Positions 29,102 to 37,901 of a stretch of 64,000 nucleotides of DNA are shown here, piece by piece. Position numbers and translations under genes: made by a program. Numbering within the stretch: position 1 is the first letter of the stretch; every line of letters begins with the position of its first letter. Source of the stretch: Bradyrhizobium yuanmingense (GTDB taxonomy: Bacteria; Pseudomonadota; Alphaproteobacteria; Rhizobiales; Xanthobacteraceae); the NCBI RefSeq assembly GCF_900094575.1, contig NZ_FMAE01000003.1, forward strand, positions 620,001 through 684,000. Direction: 5' to 3'. The notes beneath the pieces are model-generated. The model made no database searches, was not told the origin of the DNA, and saw nothing but the letters and a program-made list of their open reading frames with translations.

Positions 29102-30307
29102 ATGAAGTTCGGCATCTTCTACGAGCTGCAGCTGCCGCGGCCCTGGGCGGCCGGCGACGAACTCGCCCTTTATCAGAATGCGCTCTCGCAGATGGAGCTC
29201 GCCGACAAGCTCGGCTACGACCATGCCTGGGTGGTCGAGCATCACTTCCTCGAAGAATATTCGCACTCGCCCTCGCCGGAATCGTTCCTGGCTGCCGCAA
29301 GCCAGCGCACCAAGAACATCCGGCTCGGCCACGGCATCCTCCAGCTCACCACCAACCATCCGGCGCGCGTCGCCGAGCGCGTCGCGGTGCTGGATCTGCT
29401 CTCGAACGGCCGCTGCGAGTTCGGCATGGGCGAGAGCGCCTCGATCACCGAGCTCGAGCCGTTCGGCCGCGACATGGAGACCAAGAAGGAGGTGTTCGAG
29501 GAGGCGGTCGCGGCCATCTTCCCGATGTTCAAGGACGCAGGCTCAGAGCATCACGGCAAATATTTCGACATCCCCTTGCGCAACGTCGTGCCCAAGCCGG
29601 TGCAGAAGCCGCACCCGCCGCTGTGGATGGCCTGCTCGCAGCTGCCGACCATCGAACGTGCCGGCCGCCACGGCTTCGGTGCGCTCGGCTTCCAGTTCGT
29701 CAGCGCCGATGCCGCGCATGCCTGGGTGCACGCCTATTACAACGCCATCACCAAGCGGCTGCACAAGCTCGCCGACTACGAGATCAATCCGAACATGGCG
29801 CTGGTCTCGTTCTTCATGTGCGCGAAGACGGATGAAGAGGCGCGCGCCCGCGCCGACGGCGCCACCTTCTTCCAGTTTGCGCTGCGCTTCTACGGCGCTT
29901 CGCAGAGCCGCCAGCGCCCCGCGCCCTACACCGTCAACATGTGGGACGAGTACAACAAGTGGAAGCGCGACAATCCGCAAGCCCAGGAGGCGGCGCTGCG
30001 TGGCGGCCTGATCGGCTCGCCCGAGACGATCCGGAAGAAGCTGAAGCGCTTCCAGTCCTCGCACATCGACCAGGTCATCTTGCTCAACCAGGCCGGCAAG
30101 AACAGTCACGAGCATATCTGCGAGTCGCTGGAGCTGTTCGGTCGCGAGGTGATGCCGGAGTTCCAGAACGATCCGGCGCAGGCGGCCTGGAAGCAGGGCG
30201 TGATGAGCGGCGAGATCGAGCTGGAAGAGATCGATACCGAGGCCTTCACCGATCGCTACGGCAAGCTGGCGATCAACGTGGCCCCCGCGAAGGCGGCGGC
30301 GGGGTAG
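29102..30307 (+). CDS. LLM-class flavin-dependent monooxygenase
   Basis: A 401-residue luciferase-like (beta/alpha)8 protein: MKFGIFYELQLPRP, LGYDHAWVVEHHFLEEYS, NIRLGHGILQLTTNHPARVAERVAVLDLLSNGRCEFGMGES. These match the bacterial-luciferase alpha type rather than SsuD. It uses reduced FMN or F420-type flavin; the substrate is unknown. GGGAG lies before the start. It is divergent from napE and shares the intergenic region with the FixK box. Confidence 0.9.
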   Translation: MKFGIFYELQLPRPWAAGDELALYQNALSQMELADKLGYDHAWVVEHHFLEEYSHSPSPESFLAAASQRTKNIRLGHGILQLTTNHPARVAERVAVLDLLSNGRCEFGMGESASITELEPFGRDMETKKEVFEEAVAAIFPMFKDAGSEHHGKYFDIPLRNVVPKPVQKPHPPLWMACSQLPTIERAGRHGFGALGFQFVSADAAHAWVHAYYNAITKRLHKLADYEINPNMALVSFFMCAKTDEEARARADGATFFQFALRFYGASQSRQRPAPYTVNMWDEYNKWKRDNPQAQEAALRGGLIGSPETIRKKLKRFQSSHIDQVILLNQAGKNSHEHICESLELFGREVMPEFQNDPAQAAWKQGVMSGEIELEEIDTEAFTDRYGKLAINVAPAKAAAG

Positions 30308-30498
30308 CGTGTAAGCCACGACAGGTCCTGCTTCCTGGCGCTGAAGCCGGTGCGGTGAGCCGCGCAGGAGTGCGGCGTTTTGACCCGGAGCAGACCTTTC
30401 GAACTCTCTGCATCCAGCAATGGCTGGGCGCTCGACGTCGCTCTCCCTTGCGCTGCTTCACGCATATCGTCGTCCCAGCAAGCGCCCAAGCGGCGCGA

Positions 30499-30523
30499 GG
30501 AACGATTCAACACAGCGTGAGTT
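30499..30523 (+). promoter_or_regulatory. Candidate EcfG (general stress sigma) promoter
   Basis: GGAAC (30499-30503) followed after 16 bases by AGTT (30520-30523). The EcfG consensus is GGAAC-N16/17-CGTT, so three of four -10 bases match. It ends 40 bases before the first gene of the DUF3618 operon. Confidence 0.45.
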
Positions 30524-30562
30524 CGACCTCAAATCCAAGAAACAAAGCAAGAGGGTAACGCG

Positions 30563-31522
30563 ATGACACGATCCGTGGAGGAGTTGAGACGGGAGTCCGA
30601 GCGTAGCCGCGCGGAGCTGGCGGCGACGGTCGGACGGTTGAAGGAGCAGATATCGGACACCGCCGAGGACATTCGCCACAAAGTCTCGCCGCAGCACATC
30701 AAATCCGAAGTCACCGAATACGTCAGCCACAAGACCCAGAGCTGGGTCGAAGGGCTCAAGCAACAGATCATGGACAACCCGATGGGCGCAGTGGCCGCGG
30801 GCGCCGCAGTGGGCGTTCCGTTGCTTCGGTTGGTGCGAGGTACGCCGTTGCCACTTCTCATGATCGGCGCAGGACTCGCCCTGACCTCGAAGACGGTGCG
30901 CGATCGTGCTGCAGACGTCACCGGCCCGGTCTTGGACAAAGCCGGGCACATGCTTGAGGGGGTGGCCGAGGGCGCACGGGCGATGCAGGGTGATGCCAAG
31001 GAGACGCTGTCCTCCGCGCAAAGCCGAACCGCTGGCATGGCTGATGACGCGCAGGAGAAGGCCGCCGGCATTGCCGCTGATCTGCGGGAGAGCGCGGCGC
31101 GTGCTGCCACTTTTGCGAGTGAAAAGCTCAAGAGTGGCATGAATGCAACCAGGGATGCCGCCGCGAGCGCGCCTGACCAGGCCCGGCAGGCCATTGGCGA
31201 CAATGCTGCGCTCATCGGCGGCCTGGGCATCGCGATCGGCGCCATCATTGCGGCTGCTCTTCCCGAGACCAAGGTCGAAGCTAAGGTTATGGGCCGGACG
31301 AGCGACGGGGTGAAGCAGGCTGCTGCCGCCGCGGCGCAATCCGGGTTCGAGGCCGCAAGAGACGCCACCACGTCGGCGGCCGATGCTGCGGCGCAAAGGG
31401 TCGCCGATGCTGATCTCGGCACCCATGCCAGCCGCATGACGCAGAACATGGCGGACACTCTGAAGGAGGCTGCGGACGACGTCGTCAAAGCTGCCTTTAG
31501 CCCCTCTCAAACCAAAACCTGA
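30563..31522 (+). CDS. DUF3618 membrane-associated protein
   Basis: A 319-residue protein. Residues 1-40 match DUF3618 (MTRSVEELRRESERSRAELAATVGRLKEQI). Two short hydrophobic segments follow at about 75-110 (GAVAAGAAVGVPLLRLV, LLMIGAGLALTSKTV) and one at about 214-235 (AALIGGLGIAIGAIIAAALP). The rest is alanine-rich amphipathic helix. GAGGG precedes the ATG. It is first in a four-gene operon and recalls the E. coli YqjD group of stationary-phase membrane proteins. Molecular role unknown. Confidence 0.85.
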   Translation: MTRSVEELRRESERSRAELAATVGRLKEQISDTAEDIRHKVSPQHIKSEVTEYVSHKTQSWVEGLKQQIMDNPMGAVAAGAAVGVPLLRLVRGTPLPLLMIGAGLALTSKTVRDRAADVTGPVLDKAGHMLEGVAEGARAMQGDAKETLSSAQSRTAGMADDAQEKAAGIAADLRESAARAATFASEKLKSGMNATRDAAASAPDQARQAIGDNAALIGGLGIAIGAIIAAALPETKVEAKVMGRTSDGVKQAAAAAAQSGFEAARDATTSAADAAAQRVADADLGTHASRMTQNMADTLKEAADDVVKAAFSPSQTKT

Positions 31523-31533
31523 AGGAAACCATC

Positions 31534-32211
31534 ATGAGCGATTTGGACCCGCAGAACGTGAAGCAGTTCACAAAGAACCAGGACAAGGGCACCGCGAAGG
31601 ACATGAAAGAGCAGATCGGCGATGCCGGAGCGGAGATGAAGCAGCGCGCCGGCGATGCGTTCCGGGCATCGGCCGACGTCGCGCGAGACAAGTTCGGCGA
31701 GGCCGCGGATGCAGCAAAGGGCGTCGCGGACGGAACCATGGACCAGATTCAGAGCCAGGCGCGCGAACAGCAGCGATCGGGCGCCGATTTCGTCGAGCGC
31801 CTCGCGGCCAACATCCGCGAGGCCGGACGGGCTTTCGAGAGCGACGTACCCTTCGCCGCACGCGGCATCGGTTCGGCGGCGGACTATGTCGAGGATGCCG
31901 CCCAGAAGATTCGGGACGGAAGCTTCCGAGATCTTGTCGCAGGCGCGACCGATTTCGCCAAACGTCAGCCGGCCGCCTTTCTTGGCATATCGGTGCTGGC
32001 TGGCTTCGCGGCCGTTCGCTTCCTGAAGGCATCGGGCGGACAGTCGTCATCCCAAGGGCAGCGCAACACCCCCGGCAGCACGTCGGGGAGCGGGCAAACG
32101 TCGGGCGGGAGACCGTTTTCGGCGGGAGAGCAAAACTGGAATCGGGAGTCCGGGACCCGTAACCCCCATACGCAACAATCCTCATCCTTCCAGGGCAGCA
32201 CGTTACCATGA
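31534..32211 (+). CDS. Alanine-rich helical protein with one membrane segment (nutrient-deprivation type)
   Basis: A 225-residue protein 11 bases after the DUF3618 gene. Residues 30-140 are amphipathic helix (KQRAGDAFRASADVARDKFGEAADAAKGVADGTM). A membrane segment lies at about residues 145-165 (PAAFLGISVLAGFAAVRFLK), and the tail is glycine-serine rich. The layout resembles rhizobial nutrient-deprivation-induced proteins and the YqjD/ElaB class. AAGGAA precedes the start. Confidence 0.75.
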   Translation: MSDLDPQNVKQFTKNQDKGTAKDMKEQIGDAGAEMKQRAGDAFRASADVARDKFGEAADAAKGVADGTMDQIQSQAREQQRSGADFVERLAANIREAGRAFESDVPFAARGIGSAADYVEDAAQKIRDGSFRDLVAGATDFAKRQPAAFLGISVLAGFAAVRFLKASGGQSSSQGQRNTPGSTSGSGQTSGGRPFSAGEQNWNRESGTRNPHTQQSSSFQGSTLP

Positions 32212-32624
32212 GCATCGAGCGCGATATCAAAACCAGCAAAAGCGAGTTCAGGGAAATCTCGACGCTGCTCGGCGATGCCATGTCGCAGTTCGCCAAGCTG
32301 TTCCAGAACGAGATCGACCTGGCAAAGGCAGAAGTTGGCGAGAAGCTCCAGAAGATCGGCGGCGCCGTCGGCTTGATCGTAGGCGGCGCCGTTCTGGTGA
32401 TCCCGGCCATCGTCATGGCCTTGTTTGCCCTCTCGGCCGCATTGATCTCCGCAGGATGGTCGCAGCCACTGTCATATCTGACATCGGCAGTCATCGCTGC
32501 GGCCATCGCCGCCGCGCTGGTGGCCATGGGCATGAACCGGCTTGATATGCGTCAGCTGGCTCCCCGCGAAACGATCGGCCAGCTGGAAAAAGACAAGGAC
32601 ACCGTGAAGGGAATGGTGCGATGA
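32208..32624 (+). CDS. Holin-superfamily III (YqjE-like) membrane protein
   Basis: A 138-residue protein with the family start STLLGDAMSQFAKLFQNEIDLAKAEVGEKL and two membrane segments (AVGLIVGGAVLVIPAIVMALFALSAALI, YLTSAVIAAAIAAALVAMG). The label 'phage holin family' describes the fold (DUF1469, like E. coli YqjE) and does not imply a prophage. It overlaps the genes on both sides by four bases (ATGA), so translation is coupled. Confidence 0.88.
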   Translation: MSIERDIKTSKSEFREISTLLGDAMSQFAKLFQNEIDLAKAEVGEKLQKIGGAVGLIVGGAVLVIPAIVMALFALSAALISAGWSQPLSYLTSAVIAAAIAAALVAMGMNRLDMRQLAPRETIGQLEKDKDTVKGMVR

Positions 32625-33355
32625 GCAGCACGAAAACCGGTTTTATCGACAATCTGGTAACGGCCGCCACGGACAATCCGCTTGCCGCGGCCCTCATCGG
32701 AGGCGGCGCGCTTTGGCTATTGGCCGGCGACCAGAAGTTAAAGACTGTAGCGCGTTCTGCTGCCGAGGCCGTCGAACCCGTTGCCGACTTAGGGACGCGC
32801 GGCTTCAGCTCGGCAGCATCCGCGATCAAGCGGACCGTGGCGCCGCCGACCGCCCCCGAAATGGACAACGACGGCTCGCAAGGGGTCGGGGAGACCCTGC
32901 GTGGCGCGACCGCCGCCGCTTCCGATACTATGTCGCAGGCCGCCGAGGGCGTCCGGGATCGTTTCGACGAGGGCGTCGCCTTCGCGCAGGAGCAATTCAG
33001 CAAGCTGGGCAATGCGCTTCCGAACAAGGACACCATGGCGAGTGCGAAGTCGTCACTGGCGGACATGCTGGAGCGGCAACCGCTCGTGCTAGGGGTCGTG
33101 GGCATCGCAATTGGTGCGGCCGTGGCGGGCGCGTTCCGCGCCTCCGAGATCGAGAACCAGTATATCGGAGACGTCAGCGACGACGTGAAGGCTGACCTGA
33201 ACCGGCGCGCCGGTGCGGTCTCGCAGGCCCTGCGTGAAGCCTCGGACACGGTTGTCTCGGAAATCAGCGATACCGGCGCCGAGATTGTGGACCGAGTCAA
33301 GCAGGCCGGGATGGACGCCGCGGCAGCTGCCCGCGCCGAGGTGAAGGCTCCGTAG
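32621..33355 (+). CDS. Alanine-rich membrane-associated protein, fourth gene of the DUF3618 operon
   Basis: A 244-residue protein: N-terminal hydrophobic hairpin (NPLAAALIGGGALWLLAGDQKL), long amphipathic helices (AASDTMSQAAEGVRDRFDEGVAFAQEQF) and a membrane segment near residues 150-165 (PLVLGVVGIAIGAAVAGAFRAS). The motif PLxxALIGGGALWLL echoes the DUF3618 partner. It starts within the stop of the holin-like gene. Function unknown. Confidence 0.78.
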   Translation: MSSTKTGFIDNLVTAATDNPLAAALIGGGALWLLAGDQKLKTVARSAAEAVEPVADLGTRGFSSAASAIKRTVAPPTAPEMDNDGSQGVGETLRGATAAASDTMSQAAEGVRDRFDEGVAFAQEQFSKLGNALPNKDTMASAKSSLADMLERQPLVLGVVGIAIGAAVAGAFRASEIENQYIGDVSDDVKADLNRRAGAVSQALREASDTVVSEISDTGAEIVDRVKQAGMDAAAAARAEVKAP

Positions 33356-33439
33356 TGAGGCGACGGAGAGCGGGGTGCGCTGGCCACGCGCCTCGCTCTG
33401 GTTGGGTGATCAGGCAGGTGGGTTGTCCTGAAGGCGAAC

Positions 33440-33919
33440 CTAATCCCAGTATGGAATGGCCGGACGGGCGATCATCAGCCAGAAGATCATCAGCACGGCC
33501 GCGAACGCCGGAAAGCCGAAGGCGAACCACCACCAGAACAGACGGTGATAGCGGGCGGGCAGCTTGCCGTTGCTCGCGACCGCTGCGACGGCGAGATCGC
33601 GCATCTGCATCTGCATCCACACCACCGGCAGCCAGAAGGCGCCGATCACGAGATACAGTGCAATCGACGCCGCCACCCAGCCGTCGCCGAGGGAATACCC
33701 GCTCGACCAGGCGAGCCATGTCCCGGTGATCGGCTGCAGGATCACGGCACTCGCCGTGAACAGGAAGTCGGCCAGCACCACCGTCCGCGCGACTCCCGCG
33801 ATCTCGCGCGGGTCGCCGCGCAGATGTGCCACCAGCATGAAGAAGGCGATGCCGGCCCCGGTGCCGAGCAGCACGGCAGCGCCGATGATGTGCGCCATCT
33901 TCACGAGGAAATAGATCAT
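33440..33919 (-). CDS. DUF2269 family membrane protein
   Basis: A 159-residue protein with four membrane segments: MIYFLVKMAHIIGAAVLLGTGAGIAFFM, VVLADFLFTASAVILQPITG, VAASIALYLVIGAFWLPVVWM and WWFAFGFPAFAAVLMIFWLM. The start K-M-A-H-I-I-G-A and the conserved histidine match DUF2269. Its ATG overlaps the stop of the SDR-DoxX gene (TGATG), which ties the two together. GAGGA precedes the start. Confidence 0.88.
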   Translation of the reverse strand: MIYFLVKMAHIIGAAVLLGTGAGIAFFMLVAHLRGDPREIAGVARTVVLADFLFTASAVILQPITGTWLAWSSGYSLGDGWVAASIALYLVIGAFWLPVVWMQMQMRDLAVAAVASNGKLPARYHRLFWWWFAFGFPAFAAVLMIFWLMIARPAIPYWD

Positions 33920-35193
33920 CAGCGATCCTCGCGGATGGCCATGGCGACCAGATTGAGCATGATCACCGGCCAGATCTTCAGCATCGGTCCCAGCGGATCG
34001 GCCCACAGTCGCGGCACCAGGACGGTGCCGATCACGGCATAGGTGAGCGAGATGATCAGTGCGGCCCAGAGTCCGTAGCGGCTCAGAGGCCGCCAGAGAA
34101 TGGCGATGCCGATGACGATGTCGGCGAGCGCGCCCGCGGTGACGACGAGCGCCGCGACGTTCCCTTGCAGCCCGCCTTCAAGCAGCAACGACATGCCGAT
34201 ATTCCAGCCCGCGCTCAGCGAGATGATGCCGGTGGCGATCCAGAACGCGCCGAAGACGCCAAAGATCAGCGGCTTGAGCGCATACAGCTGTGCAAACCAG
34301 CGTTCCTGCACCGACGCAGGCTCGCGTGCGAGCGCGACTTCGAGATCGCGCGGTGGAGTGCCGGTCAATCGACGCCAGGGCTCGGGATCGCCGGTCGCAC
34401 CGCGGCGCATTTCCGCCTGTGCCGTCGTGTTGATGGGCGTTGGCCATCCCAGCATCTGCGCAACGTCGCCCGCACGATAGGCAATTGAAGCCGCCCAGCG
34501 CGGCAGCTGCAGGCGATAGGCCGGGCGCCAGCGCAGCCAGGCGCGAAACAGCGCGACCGCATCGCTGAAGGCGATCCGCCGCGGGCCGGCCAGATCGACC
34601 GCGACCCGTGAAGGCGCGCCGGGCTGCAGGAAGAACAGCACGGTCTCAACGACGTCGTCGAGATGCACCGGTTGAATCGCCGCCGTGTCCGGCATGACCG
34701 GCAGAACCGGCAGCGCCGCCAGCCCGCGCAGCAGCGCGCTGCCACCATAGGCGGGCCGGCCGACCACGACAGAAGGCCGCAGCACCACCCAATCGAGCTC
34801 CCGCGCCATCAAGGCGGCTTCGCCCTCGCGCTTGGTGCGGGAAAAATCGCTGAGCGCATCGACATTGCTGCCGATTGCCGAGAACAGGATGACCCTGCGG
34901 ACCCCGGCGGTCTCGCAGGCCGCATAGAGTGCCGCGCTGCCGGCGACATGAACGCCTTGCATGTCCTGTCCCTGCAGCGCACCCGCTGCATTGATCACGG
35001 CATCGACGCCGGCGAGAAGGCCCTTCCATTTCGACACATCGGTGGTCCGGGCGACGTCGAGCGCGACGTGGCGAGGATCGTGCGCCGCCGCGGGATGACG
35101 CGACACCAAGATGCAGTCATGTCCTTCGGCGGACAGCCTGGCGTGGATCGCCGATCCGATGAGTCCTGTAGCCCCGACGAGAAGGATGCGCAT
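33919..35193 (-). CDS. NAD(P)-binding SDR fused to a DoxX-like membrane domain
   Basis: A 424-residue fusion. Residues 1-290 are an atypical short-chain dehydrogenase/epimerase: GATGLIGS at residues 7-14, VDAVINAAGALQ, RVILFSAIGS and VVLRPSVVVGRPAYGG. Residues 300-424 are a DoxX-like four-helix membrane domain (LIFGVFGAFWIATGIISLSAG, ALADIVIGIAIL, LWAALIISLTYAVIGT). It is likely held at the inner membrane with the Rossmann domain in the cytoplasm. It is co-transcribed with the DUF2269 gene. Its substrate is unknown. Confidence 0.88.
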   Translation of the reverse strand: MRILLVGATGLIGSAIHARLSAEGHDCILVSRHPAAAHDPRHVALDVARTTDVSKWKGLLAGVDAVINAAGALQGQDMQGVHVAGSAALYAACETAGVRRVILFSAIGSNVDALSDFSRTKREGEAALMARELDWVVLRPSVVVGRPAYGGSALLRGLAALPVLPVMPDTAAIQPVHLDDVVETVLFFLQPGAPSRVAVDLAGPRRIAFSDAVALFRAWLRWRPAYRLQLPRWAASIAYRAGDVAQMLGWPTPINTTAQAEMRRGATGDPEPWRRLTGTPPRDLEVALAREPASVQERWFAQLYALKPLIFGVFGAFWIATGIISLSAGWNIGMSLLLEGGLQGNVAALVVTAGALADIVIGIAILWRPLSRYGLWAALIISLTYAVIGTVLVPRLWADPLGPMLKIWPVIMLNLVAMAIREDR

Positions 35194-35350
35194 CGACTGA
35201 TCCTTCGATGAGCGGCCTGGGCAACGCCCTGATCAAGCCTTGAAGATACGGACCAATAAAGCGGGGCTGCAATCGTTCCTCGCGGGGGAACTGATGGGTT
35301 TGGCTGCAGGCAGAGAACCGGACACCCCGCCCCGCGCAGCTCCCTTGAAG

Positions 35351-36253
35351 TCAATGGCGGATGATCGAAAGGGTACGGAGCGACGCAGCGGCGTGATCCG
35401 CGAATGCCCTCACAGCCGGTGCGGTGCGCCGGGAACCGGGAATCACGACTTGAACCGGTACGGCCGGCTCATAGGCCGGAAGAAGACGCACGAGCTTGCC
35501 TGACGAAATCTCGGCTTCGACCTGATAGGATAAAAGTCGAGCGATGCCTTGGCCCGATGTCACGGCGGCAATGACCGTGTCGAGATCTGTCGTCATGAGG
35601 CGCGGCATCACGCGAACCGTGTGCAAGCGACCTCGATTTTGAAAACGCAGTTCGGTCGGCCCCGCAAATCCGGAAAAGAACACGACATCGTGCTTCGGTA
35701 TGTCTCGCGGATGTCGAGGCTCAGGTTGCCTGCGCAAGTAGGAAGGGCTGGCCACCAGGACGCGACGGACCGACCCCACTGATCTGACGACGAGGCGCGA
35801 GTCGCGCGGCTGACCTATCCTGACCGCAACATCGATGCCTTCACTGATCAGGTCGAGCGACCTTTCGCCCATGACGAGCTCGATACGGATCGCCGGATGA
35901 GCGTCAAGGAAGCTCGATACGATCGGGGCGACATGACGGCGTCCGAAGATGGTGGGAGCGGCTATTCGCAGGATACCGTGCAGCGGAGCCCCCTCCGTCT
36001 CGACAAGCCTGCTCATGACGGTCGAGTAGCCGTTGACCAGCTCGCGGGCGCGCTCAGCAAAGTGGCGTCCGGCATCCGTCGGTGCAAGGCGGCGGGTTGT
36101 TCGCTCCACCAATCGTCTTCCGACCCTTTCCTCGAGGGCCGCAAGCGCGCGAGTGACCGCGGGAGGCGAACGCTTCAATCGCTTTGCTGCGCCTACCAGA
36201 CTTCCAACCTCAACTATCGCGACGAATGTCGCAAGTTCATCGAGCCTGTCCAT
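35351..36253 (-). CDS. LysR-family transcriptional regulator
   Basis: A 300-residue regulator. The N-terminal winged helix is MDRLDELATFVAIVEVGSLVGAAKRLKRSPPAVTRALAALEERVG, and the effector domain begins near residue 90 (LRIAAPTIFGRRHVAPIVSSFLDAHP). It is 157 bases upstream of the SDR-DoxX gene on the same strand, and divergent from the small gene at 36355. Which neighbour it controls cannot be told; the divergent arrangement favours autoregulation and control of 36355. Confidence 0.92.
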   Translation of the reverse strand: MDRLDELATFVAIVEVGSLVGAAKRLKRSPPAVTRALAALEERVGRRLVERTTRRLAPTDAGRHFAERARELVNGYSTVMSRLVETEGAPLHGILRIAAPTIFGRRHVAPIVSSFLDAHPAIRIELVMGERSLDLISEGIDVAVRIGQPRDSRLVVRSVGSVRRVLVASPSYLRRQPEPRHPRDIPKHDVVFFSGFAGPTELRFQNRGRLHTVRVMPRLMTTDLDTVIAAVTSGQGIARLLSYQVEAEISSGKLVRLLPAYEPAVPVQVVIPGSRRTAPAVRAFADHAAASLRTLSIIRH

Positions 36254-36354
36254 CGGATCATTCCCCGAAATGGAATTGTGACTTTCAGCATTAATTCTAG
36301 TGCAATTCAGGAGGTCGTAATAGCCTTCGAATGCGGTCGGCAGCGGAGGCGATC

Positions 36355-36621
36355 ATGATCGCGGCAGCGCGAGAGGCCATAAAGGCTGATAACGCAGACG
36401 CAGTGCTCGCGTTTTTCAACGAGCATCAGTGCCCCGCCTTTGTTTCGCAACTCGTTTCGAAAGGTGCCCTCATGCCCGCAGCATTGGAATTTCTGTTGTG
36501 GTGTGTCGCGCTCGCAACGTGGCTGATGCTTCTTTGCGCGCTGGTCAGTGAGCGCTTGAAGCGGCTCTCAAAGCTTTTCAGTCATCTGCGCGAGATTGCT
36601 TTCAGGCACAGGGTGAAGTGA
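36355..36621 (+). CDS. Small membrane protein, 88 residues
   Basis: The start ATG at 36355 has GGAGG (36345-36349) at good spacing, and the in-frame codon at 36331 is passed over. The protein has a soluble N-terminus (AAAREAIKADNADAVLAFFNEHQCPAFVSQLVSKG) and one membrane segment (ALEFLLWCVALATWLMLLCALVSERL) with a basic tail. Base composition is lower in GC than nearby core genes. No family recognised. Confidence 0.6.
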   Translation: MIAAAREAIKADNADAVLAFFNEHQCPAFVSQLVSKGALMPAALEFLLWCVALATWLMLLCALVSERLKRLSKLFSHLREIAFRHRVK

Positions 36622-36816
36622 CTCGGTGGGGCCATCGGATCAGCCTCATCTGAGAAAATCGCGACGATGCCGTCTCGAAGGGGGAGGCGCAGCGTGAGAC
36701 CCGCCAATGGTGTCTGCAACAGCCGAGCGGCCCTGGGCGGCGGTGCTCGTGAGCGCTTCCGGTAAGATTCCGTTGCTGCTATCCTCTCGCAAAAGAGCGT
36801 CTTGCGGAGGAATACG

Positions 36817-37593
36817 GTGCGACCCAACGGGACAACCTTTCATCCGTCGGCCGGCGATGTCACGCCCGCGGTGCTCGCCATCGGCCGCTCCGATTTTCCC
36901 GATGTGCTCATCGACACGCTGCGCCGGCAGGCCGATGTCGGCCATTGCATGGTGTTCGCGCTGAGCCGGGCAGGCGCGGCAAGCTGCCTGCTCGATGCCG
37001 GCAACATCCCGATCGGCGCCGATCTCGGCGCCGCCTATGCCGGCCAGTTCCACGAAACGGATCCCAACCGCGATGCGCTGTTCGAAGGCGAGGGCGGCGC
37101 GCCGATCATGCTGCCTCGCTTCGCGCCGCGCATGTACGGCGCGCGCTACCGCAAGATCTTCTTCCAGGATTCCGGCATCGTCGACAAATGTGCGACCGCG
37201 ATCTGGACCGGTGACACCTGCTTCTACGTCAACTTCTATCGGATCGCCGCGCAGGGCCGCTTCAGCGCCGCCCAGCGCGAGCGGCTCGGGGCGATCGCAC
37301 CGGCGATCGCAGCCAGCGTCGCCCGCCATTTCCAGGAGAAGCCGACGTCCGATCTTGCGTCCCTGTTCGCGACGCGCAAGCCGCTCTCCGCGCTCACCCT
37401 GCGCGAGCAGGAGGTCTGCCGCCATATCCTCGGAGGCTTCAGCTCGGAGGCGATTTCGCAGGCGCTCGGCATCAGCCTGCATTCGATCCTGACCTACCGC
37501 AAGCGCGCCTATGAGCGGCTCGGCATCTCCTCGCAGAGCGAATTATTCGGAATTGTGCTGCGCCTGCTGACGGGTCCGCGCGGCCTGAACTAG
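36817..37593 (+). CDS. LuxR-type HTH regulator (GTG start)
   Basis: A 258-residue protein. The C-terminal LuxR helix-turn-helix is clear: LTLREQEVCRHILGGFSSEAISQALGISLHSILTYRKRAYERLGISSQ. The first 170 residues are a sensor-like domain (PDVLIDTLRRQADVGHCMVFALSR, FHETDPNRDALF) that is not a receiver; no phospho-acceptor aspartate is apparent. The GTG at 36817 is six bases after GGAGG; the TTG at 36802 would lie before that site. It stands alone, so targets are unknown. Confidence 0.85.
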   Translation: MRPNGTTFHPSAGDVTPAVLAIGRSDFPDVLIDTLRRQADVGHCMVFALSRAGAASCLLDAGNIPIGADLGAAYAGQFHETDPNRDALFEGEGGAPIMLPRFAPRMYGARYRKIFFQDSGIVDKCATAIWTGDTCFYVNFYRIAAQGRFSAAQRERLGAIAPAIAASVARHFQEKPTSDLASLFATRKPLSALTLREQEVCRHILGGFSSEAISQALGISLHSILTYRKRAYERLGISSQSELFGIVLRLLTGPRGLN

Positions 37594-37697
37594 GGGCTCC
37601 AAGTCCGCGATGTCTGTGTCCATCCAACTTTAGTTGAAGCATTTGGCCTATCATCCGATGCGGTTGCGGCACGTAGGGCCGATCCGAGGATGAGAAC

Positions 37698-37865
37698 ATG
37701 CCAGACTGGCTTCTTGCACCTATCTGCCTGGTCGCCTTGCTGGGAGTCATTGGCTACGCCTTTTACCAGGGCATGAGGGTCCCGCCGGATCGAAACAATA
37801 CGAACTTTGGACCCGGCCAGAATGATGGTTGGTCCGGCGGCTCTGACGGCCATTCCGGAAGTTAG
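37698..37865 (+). CDS. Small single-span membrane protein, 55 residues
   Basis: The ORF runs ATG to TAG with GAGGA seven bases upstream. The first half is a membrane segment (WLLAPICLVALLGVIGYAFYQG); the second half is hydrophilic and rich in glycine, asparagine and serine. It is shorter than usual gene-calling limits. It stands between a LuxR gene and a convergent TPR gene. Function unknown. Confidence 0.6.
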   Translation: MPDWLLAPICLVALLGVIGYAFYQGMRVPPDRNNTNFGPGQNDGWSGGSDGHSGS

Positions 37866-37901
37866 CAACGTCGGCGCGGCCGAACGTCCGACGAACCCGA
37901 G

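Noticed and set aside
29102..30307. Second ssuD
   Set aside because: Its motifs fit the general luciferase-like family (HHFLEEYS, GHGILQLTTNHP), not SsuD, and no sulfonate genes adjoin it.
32208..32624. Prophage suggested by the 'phage holin' family name
   Set aside because: The holin-like protein is the YqjE type, inside a chromosomal operon, with no other phage genes nearby.
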